44,406 nucleotides of DNA from a virus. The DNA lies in IMG/VR virus record IMGVR_UViG_3300028590_000037, positions 1 to 44,406 of that record, one strand, 5' to 3'. The stretch's first letter is position 1; each line of letters opens with the position of its first letter. Positions 39,870-44,406 of this stretch are shown here, piece by piece. Below the pieces are notes generated by a model that was given only the letters and a program-made list of their open reading frames with translations, was not told the origin of the DNA and searched no databases. Made by a program: the position numbers and the translations under genes.

Positions 39870-41846
39870 ATGACTGCTAGCGTCGCACTTCGTCGCGCTG
39901 ATCGGCTGCTGGTCAAGTACGACCCGGACCAGCCCCGTGCCGATGACGGCAAGTGGTCGGAGACCGGTGGTGGCGGTAGGAGCGGTAAGACCCGTAAGAA
40001 TCCACACACCCCGAGAGGATATAAGTCTGATGAGCATGGCATCTATATCGAAGTAAAGCCAGGCATGTCAGAGACAAAAAAGACTTTGTTGCACCTAGGC
40101 TTGGCAGCTGGAGTTGGCTACGGGGTGTTTGGTCCTCCTGGCGCGGTAGCAGGGGTGGCGTGGGTTGGTACGGCACTTGGTGTCAAGTATCTTTGGGACA
40201 AGGCCCACCAGCGGCGTTGGCAAAGGGCTTATGCCAAGTGGGAAAGCTGGGAAAAGGAGCACGGTAAAAGAGAGAAGATGCTGTACCGACCGTTGAGCAA
40301 AGCTGAGGATTTGCGAGCCAAGATTCGCTCGTTGAACACTGATCAACAAAAGAAGATTTGGGAGTTTTTTGTTGAGGAGTTGTCTGAAGACGAGGCCACT
40401 GACTTGGTGGGACGTCTGAAGAAGTTCGACAAGGGTGGAACCAAGCGTGCGGACAAGTTGCTCCGTCTCTCCAAGACGCTGGGCAAGGACGCCACGGTCA
40501 AGGATTGGATTGACGATTTTGTTAATTCTGACAACCCACGCTTCGACGGCAAGTCCAAGAAGGAGCGGATCCGCATGGCGTTGGGCGCTTACTACAGCAA
40601 GCGCCTGGAGAAGGCAGGCTTCAATCCTGACCAGCCCCGTGATGCGGAGGGGCAGTGGTCGGACGCTGGTGGGGCCGGTAGCCTGCTCGGTAGTGCCGAG
40701 GCCAAGGCATCGGGGCGGATGAATATACTCGATCCGAACTCCATCTTTGAAGATGTGCTTGGTGGAGGGCCTCGGCAGAAGCCGTTAAGTGAAAGAGATT
40801 TTGAGGGTATGAATGAGCGTGAAAAAAGCATCGTTCGCTCCGATGTCTATAATGAATTGGGCAGGCTTAAGGATAGTCGTGATTATCAAAAGCAGCGTGA
40901 GGCAAGAGCAACTCTAACAAGGTTAGATGAGGCGTATAACCAACGCAATCGAGCAAAACAAGATCAGATTATCGGTGACTATTGGAAAGAATGGAATAAG
41001 TCGAAGACAGAGACACTCGCACGTACTCGAATGGAAAACGCTGATGTCATCGAGTCGTCGGTTCGTGAGTCCGGCAATCTTGGCTTCGATAAGCCACTTA
41101 AGTTTTTTGAGGACAGGGAGCTAGGCGCGCTACGTAGGGGTGCATCGGACTCATCGGCGAAGGTAGCTCAAGCTTCCACGGCCGGTCGGGTCTTGCTGGA
41201 TGTACTACGCACGGCGGCGGGTGAGACCACTCCTGAAGTGGTTGGCAGGGCATCGGCTGTATTGGGGGCACTGACGATTCTCGCAGCTGGTATAAACGTC
41301 GCTTCCAAAGCCAAAAACGTTGACACTGGTGCGGCGGCCGTTCGTACCATCCACGATGGTGTTGGGCTTGTGCGTAGCTCCATACCAGGGTTGATAAGTT
41401 CATCGAAGACGGCATCCGCCGACCTTCAAAACAAAATTAGCTCCTGGGCTAGCCGCGCAACGGCTGCGCTTAAGTCCGCAGAAACTACGCTCAGCCGGTC
41501 ACAGGCGTTAACGTCTATGCGTCGAACAGCAACCCAGGCAACGGGTGGCTCGTTCTCTACGGTTCCTTCGATAAGCGTACCCCGCATCAGCCGTTCCTAC
41601 ACCCCACCGCCACCCCGGCTTCCAACTTCAACTAAAACATCGACGATTACGATGACCCCCTATTCTTCCCCATATTCCTCATTGTACACCACCCTAAGTC
41701 CAAGAGTAGCTAATACTATCAATCCACCTACGGTGATTCATAAACCATCCTACATGCGGCCGTACAGCGTAAGTGGGAGTCGTAAGTACACGCTAAAACG
41801 CCTTGAAAAGCTTCTCGCCCGTGCGCAGGGGCGAGCACGGGCCTAG
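39870..41846 (+). CDS. Large modular protein with two linker motifs
   Basis: A 658-residue protein with linker motifs at residue 16 (KYDPDQPRADDGKW) and 248 (KAGFNPDQPRDAEGQW). Between them is a glycine-rich hydrophobic helix (LGLAAGVGYGVFGPPGAVAG), a basic helix and LSEDEATDLVGRLKKFD, like the ITEEQA helices of the protein at 33143. After the second motif comes a charged, AT-rich segment (40760-41060) with RNRAKQDQ, and a hydrophobic stretch (ASAVLGALTILAAGINVA, about 465-482). The tail (530-640) is Ser/Thr/Pro-rich. Base composition shifts sharply within it, so the parts may have different origins. Unknown family. Confidence 0.68.
   Translation: MTASVALRRADRLLVKYDPDQPRADDGKWSETGGGGRSGKTRKNPHTPRGYKSDEHGIYIEVKPGMSETKKTLLHLGLAAGVGYGVFGPPGAVAGVAWVGTALGVKYLWDKAHQRRWQRAYAKWESWEKEHGKREKMLYRPLSKAEDLRAKIRSLNTDQQKKIWEFFVEELSEDEATDLVGRLKKFDKGGTKRADKLLRLSKTLGKDATVKDWIDDFVNSDNPRFDGKSKKERIRMALGAYYSKRLEKAGFNPDQPRDAEGQWSDAGGAGSLLGSAEAKASGRMNILDPNSIFEDVLGGGPRQKPLSERDFEGMNEREKSIVRSDVYNELGRLKDSRDYQKQREARATLTRLDEAYNQRNRAKQDQIIGDYWKEWNKSKTETLARTRMENADVIESSVRESGNLGFDKPLKFFEDRELGALRRGASDSSAKVAQASTAGRVLLDVLRTAAGETTPEVVGRASAVLGALTILAAGINVASKAKNVDTGAAAVRTIHDGVGLVRSSIPGLISSSKTASADLQNKISSWASRATAALKSAETTLSRSQALTSMRRTATQATGGSFSTVPSISVPRISRSYTPPPPRLPTSTKTSTITMTPYSSPYSSLYTTLSPRVANTINPPTVIHKPSYMRPYSVSGSRKYTLKRLEKLLARAQGRARA
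39915..40682 (+). repeat. Two copies of the linker motif
   Basis: Copies begin at 39915 and 40611. The first is preceded by RRADRLLVK, also found (RRADQLLQK) before the second copy in the protein at 33143. The second copy is nearly identical to the first motif of the ART protein (KAGFNPxQPRDxxGxW). Confidence 0.8.
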
Positions 41847-41999
41847 CGCAGTGATGCGCCAGCACCCCTAGATGGACGCCCCACACTTATTCGCAGCGCG
41901 CTAACGCTCGGCGGGCGCGCGGCACCCGGAACTATCGCCTGAGCAACTTCCGCACCGTCGTGATGACGGGGCTTCTTCCTGTTGAAAGGAGACTGAATC
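41847..41999 (+). other. Intergenic gap with small hairpin
   Basis: A 153-base gap before the tail tube gene. CCGTC (41955-41959) pairs with GACGG (41965-41969) and is followed by GGCTTCTTCCTGTT, which is partly T-rich, so a weak terminator is possible. Ribosome site GAAAGGAG lies near 41984. No ORF of interest is seen. Confidence 0.35.
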
Positions 42000-42479
42000 A
42001 TGGCAGGTATCTTCGCAACTGCTGGTGCACGACTGTACATCGGCGGCTCGCTGGCGGCTCAGACTACGGACTTCGTCCTCGGTGACTTCTCAGGCCAGTC
42101 CTGGGTAGCGGTCAACTGGATGGAGAATATCGGCTCGTTCGGCGACGAGGCCACTTCCATCACCTTCGACGCGATCGAACAGCAGCGTACCCAAAAGCTC
42201 AAGGGTACCCGTAACGCTGGCGACATGTCGCTGGTTTGCGGTATCGATTATGAGGACGCCGGTCAGATCGCGATCCGGGCGGCAGAGGCCACCCCCAACA
42301 ACTACGCCTTCAAGGTGCAGTTCAATGACGCGCCGCAAGCCGGCACGCCCTCCGAACGCTATTTTATCGGTCTGGTGATGACCGCACGTGAGGTGTTGGA
42401 TACAGCCAACAACGTCATGAAGTTGAATGCCACCATCGGCATCAACTCCAATATCGTGCGGGTGAATGCTGCCCCATAA
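42000..42479 (+). CDS. Major tail tube protein
   Basis: A 159-residue protein: ATAGARLYIGGSLAAQTTDFVLGDF, a middle EDAGQIAIRAAEATPNNYAFKVQF and a C-terminal ERYFIGLVMTAREVLDTANNVMKLNATIGI. This is the beta-sandwich tail tube family seen in siphoviruses and gene transfer agents. It polymerises into hexameric rings. It lies between terminator and chaperone genes, as expected. Confidence 0.83.
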   Translation: MAGIFATAGARLYIGGSLAAQTTDFVLGDFSGQSWVAVNWMENIGSFGDEATSITFDAIEQQRTQKLKGTRNAGDMSLVCGIDYEDAGQIAIRAAEATPNNYAFKVQFNDAPQAGTPSERYFIGLVMTAREVLDTANNVMKLNATIGINSNIVRVNAAP

Positions 42480-42540
42480 TACGGGTAGCCTGACGTAGAG
42501 TGCCAATAACCGTGCCACGCCAACCTTAAGGAATAGCAAC

Positions 42541-42963
42541 ATGGCAAAGACCAAGCGACCCGAGCACTATCCGGGCTCTGGGGACGTGGAGCTCGTTCTA
42601 GGTCCCCATACACTGCTGCTGCGTCCCACGCTTAACGCCGGTCTAGGCATTTCCCGCCAAGCCGGTGGTATTCGTGGGGCGATCGACAAGGTCGTGAATA
42701 TGGACCTTGACACCATCGTGAGTGTCATCCGCCTAGGGATCGGTCCGGAAGAGGCTAAACGCCTCAAGAACCTGGACCGGTTGGTCTATGAGAACGGCCT
42801 GATGGACGCCCAGGGCGAGCTACTGGGCCGCTGCGTTGAGTTCCTAAGTAACCTGGCGCGCGGTGGGCGGCCCGCCCCGCCAGAGGGTGAGGAAGCGAGT
42901 GAGGGCTCTGGAGAGGAGGATGACTTAGAGGACCCTCCGAAACCGCACGCCGTCAAGATGTAA
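42541..42963 (+). CDS. Tail assembly chaperone, GTA-type (first frame)
   Basis: A 140-residue protein of the gene-transfer-agent-like tail chaperone family: VELVLGPHTLLLRPTLNAGLGISRQAGGIRGAIDKV, VSVIRLGIGPEEAKRLKNLDRL, YENGLMDAQGELLGRCVEFLSNL. The end is acidic and poorly conserved (EEASEGSGEEDDLEDPPKP). Two-frame chaperones are usual here: part of the product continues into the second frame by -1 frameshift. Stop at 42961-42963; the second frame opens at 42924. Confidence 0.82.
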   Translation: MAKTKRPEHYPGSGDVELVLGPHTLLLRPTLNAGLGISRQAGGIRGAIDKVVNMDLDTIVSVIRLGIGPEEAKRLKNLDRLVYENGLMDAQGELLGRCVEFLSNLARGGRPAPPEGEEASEGSGEEDDLEDPPKPHAVKM

Positions 42964-42986
42964 AGTTCCAGGATTACCTCCAGCAG

Positions 42987-43259
42987 TTGTTGCGTTTTGC
43001 TGGAGGCTGGCTGTGCCTGACAGAGAATCAGGCACTAGACCAGGATCTTGGATACTTGGCAGCAGCGCATTACGGCTTCTACGACGTGATGGAGACCATC
43101 TTCGGCTCCTCGGAAGATAATGAGGAAAAGAGGGTCTACAAATCGGCTAGTAGAACTAGCAAGGATGCGCGCGGTAGGCCGATAGTCCTCTCCCCTAACA
43201 TCTTCGATGTACAGTTTGGTGGCGAGAAGCCTCCCTCCAAGCTGCGTCGAAAACACTAG
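42987..43259 (+). CDS. Second tail assembly chaperone reading frame (-1 frame)
   Basis: Frame of 90 residues from TTG 42987, but coding-like sequence extends upstream in the same frame over VKFQDYLQQL (from 42960), ahead of any ATG. The frame is -1 relative to the first chaperone gene and open from 42924, so a frameshift product is likely, as with gpG-gpGT of lambda. I see no canonical slippery heptamer; CCGAAACC near 42937-42944 is the closest. The product has LLRFAGGWLCLTENQAL and a basic end. Confidence 0.6.
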   Translation: MLRFAGGWLCLTENQALDQDLGYLAAAHYGFYDVMETIFGSSEDNEEKRVYKSASRTSKDARGRPIVLSPNIFDVQFGGEKPPSKLRRKH

Positions 43260-43267
43260 GAAGTCTC

Positions 43268-44406
43268 ATGGCCCCCGCCCAAGCCGAGACGATCGGTACT
43301 GCGGACGTTGAAATCCGCGCCCGTACCGAAGCCTTCGAGCGTGATCTGGTGCGCGTGCGCCAGATCCTAGACAAATTTGATAGCTCGGCTAAGGGGACCG
43401 CCGAGAACGTAAAGCGATTTGATACGGCGACGCAATCCGCTTCGCGTACCGTCAGTGATTATGAGCGTACGCTCTCCGATGCAGAGCGTGCCGCCCGGGC
43501 CGCCGCAGCGGCCAACGATAACAACTCCAGAACCCAGGCCGAAATGGTGCGCGCGATCCTCGCGAGCAACGAGGCATTGCGTAAACTATCCACGACCCAA
43601 TCGGCTGTGAATGATAACGCTATCCAGACACAAAAGACCTGGAAGCAGACCGCGACCGGTGTGGCGGAGGCAGGCTCTAGCTTCGTATCAACTGGTAAAG
43701 CCCTGCTCGATATTGCCGGGCATCTGAAGCTAGCACTAACCGTGGCAACGGTTGCTAGTCCAGCCTTCCGGGGGTTGGTGGCCTCTGGCTTGGAGAAATG
43801 GGCACAGCAAGTCACACCGCGCGTGGAGGCGATGCGGAATACCTTCACCGCCATGGTGCCCGCCGCGTCCAGGCTCGGCATGGCGATGGGACAGGCTAGC
43901 GCAGCCACCTCCAAAGTTGTTGAGACCATCAAACCGTTCCACGAGATTGACTCGGCTATTGGCTTGGTCAAGTTGGGGGCGGCCTTCCCAGCCGTTACGG
44001 CTGGTGCGCTAGCATTGTCCCCGGCTCTACGTCAAGTAGCTGCCAAGGAGGTCAAGGAAGGCATTAAGTCTGTTGGTCCTGCCATCGGTACGATTGCTGT
44101 TGGTGCGAACACGGCTACCAAAGCCTTGACTGGTGGCAGTGGGTTGGTGTCGGTGTTGGGTGGAGCGTTGGGCTTTATTTCCCGTATTGCCATCCCAATT
44201 GGAATTGCCGTAGCCGCTTTTGATACGTTAAAGCTGTCTATTAGCCTCGCAGGTGAGCAGATGGCCAAGGCGGCTGTGCTCACGAAGATGGCGACCGAGA
44301 CTGGGTTCGGTGCAGAGTTTATCCAGCGCATGACGCTGGCTGCTGAAAAGATGAAAGAGTCGGTCACTTCGATGGTCGACCAGTTGAACCGATTTAAGAA
44401 GGCCGT
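43268..44406 (+). CDS. Tail tape measure protein (partial, continues past the window)
   Basis: An open frame from ATG 43268 (after GGAAGTCTC) to the window end, at least 379 codons. The start TIGTADVEIRARTEAFERDL, helical Ala/Gln/Arg-rich sections and hydrophobic glycine-rich stretches (SVLGGALGFISRIAIPIGIA) are typical. Tape measure proteins set tail length and pass into the host membrane at injection. Directly after chaperone genes, as expected. Confidence 0.85.
   Translation, partial: MAPAQAETIGTADVEIRARTEAFERDLVRVRQILDKFDSSAKGTAENVKRFDTATQSASRTVSDYERTLSDAERAARAAAAANDNNSRTQAEMVRAILASNEALRKLSTTQSAVNDNAIQTQKTWKQTATGVAEAGSSFVSTGKALLDIAGHLKLALTVATVASPAFRGLVASGLEKWAQQVTPRVEAMRNTFTAMVPAASRLGMAMGQASAATSKVVETIKPFHEIDSAIGLVKLGAAFPAVTAGALALSPALRQVAAKEVKEGIKSVGPAIGTIAVGANTATKALTGGSGLVSVLGGALGFISRIAIPIGIAVAAFDTLKLSISLAGEQMAKAAVLTKMATETGFGAEFIQRMTLAAEKMKESVTSMVDQLNRFKKA

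Noticed and set aside
1-44406. tRNA genes, integrase, transposase or terminase
   Set aside because: No cloverleaf, catalytic motif or ATPase motif was recognised by eye; terminase is probably upstream of the window.

Overview
The window is part of the genome of a tailed double-stranded DNA phage (or prophage); all genes are on the + strand and tightly packed, with many ATGA/GTGA/TGATG stop-start overlaps. Virion genes define it: a DUF935/Mu gp29-like portal, Mu gpF-like minor head protein, XkdF-like prohead protease, scaffold, DUF2190-type decoration protein, major capsid protein, connectors, HK97 gp10-like protein, tail terminator, tail tube, tail assembly chaperones and the start of a tape measure. 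No sheath or baseplate genes are seen, so a siphovirus-type tail is likely. A GcrA-like helix-turn-helix protein, a gene-transfer-agent-type tail chaperone and a small 'MCDYSL' protein point to an alphaproteobacterial host (inference).

Layout. 1-2987: small genes, then an 839-residue protein with two R-S-E type ADP-ribosyltransferase domains. 2990-4776: small coiled coil and portal. 4925-7230: small genes, a methyltransferase, a DUF115/Maf-like protein and a virion-type protein. 7384-16287: three giant fibre-like proteins sharing a 22-24 residue repeat present about 2, 8 and 42 times; two end in LamG/lectin-like domains. 16300-17493: fibre adaptor, connector, small proteins. 17493-30730: a dense sugar/small-molecule island: GT-A glycosyltransferases with DxD motifs, a PLP aminotransferase, class I and FkbM methyltransferases, a radical SAM/SPASM enzyme, a 2-oxoglutarate oxygenase, two GT29-like proteins, two capsule-synthesis-like GT-B proteins (one fused to a methyltransferase) and a second DUF115-like protein. 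30711-37666: head morphogenesis. 37700-44406: connector and tail genes, running off the end in the tape measure.

How it fits together. In phages with this head type portal, minor head protein and protease are normally close; here about 26 kb of fibres and sugar-modifying enzymes separate the portal from the minor head gene. The simplest reading is a phage-encoded system that builds and attaches a modified glycan, either on its own virion (the Ser/Thr-rich, NLT-containing fibre repeats are candidate acceptors) or on the host surface. Independently, three proteins (dual ART, 33143-35245 and 39870-41846) share eight copies of an '[FY][DN]PxQPR..xGxW..GGG' motif that separates unrelated cargo domains; I suggest it is a capsid-packaging or protease-processing tag for proteins delivered with the DNA. 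Both ideas are inferences from context.
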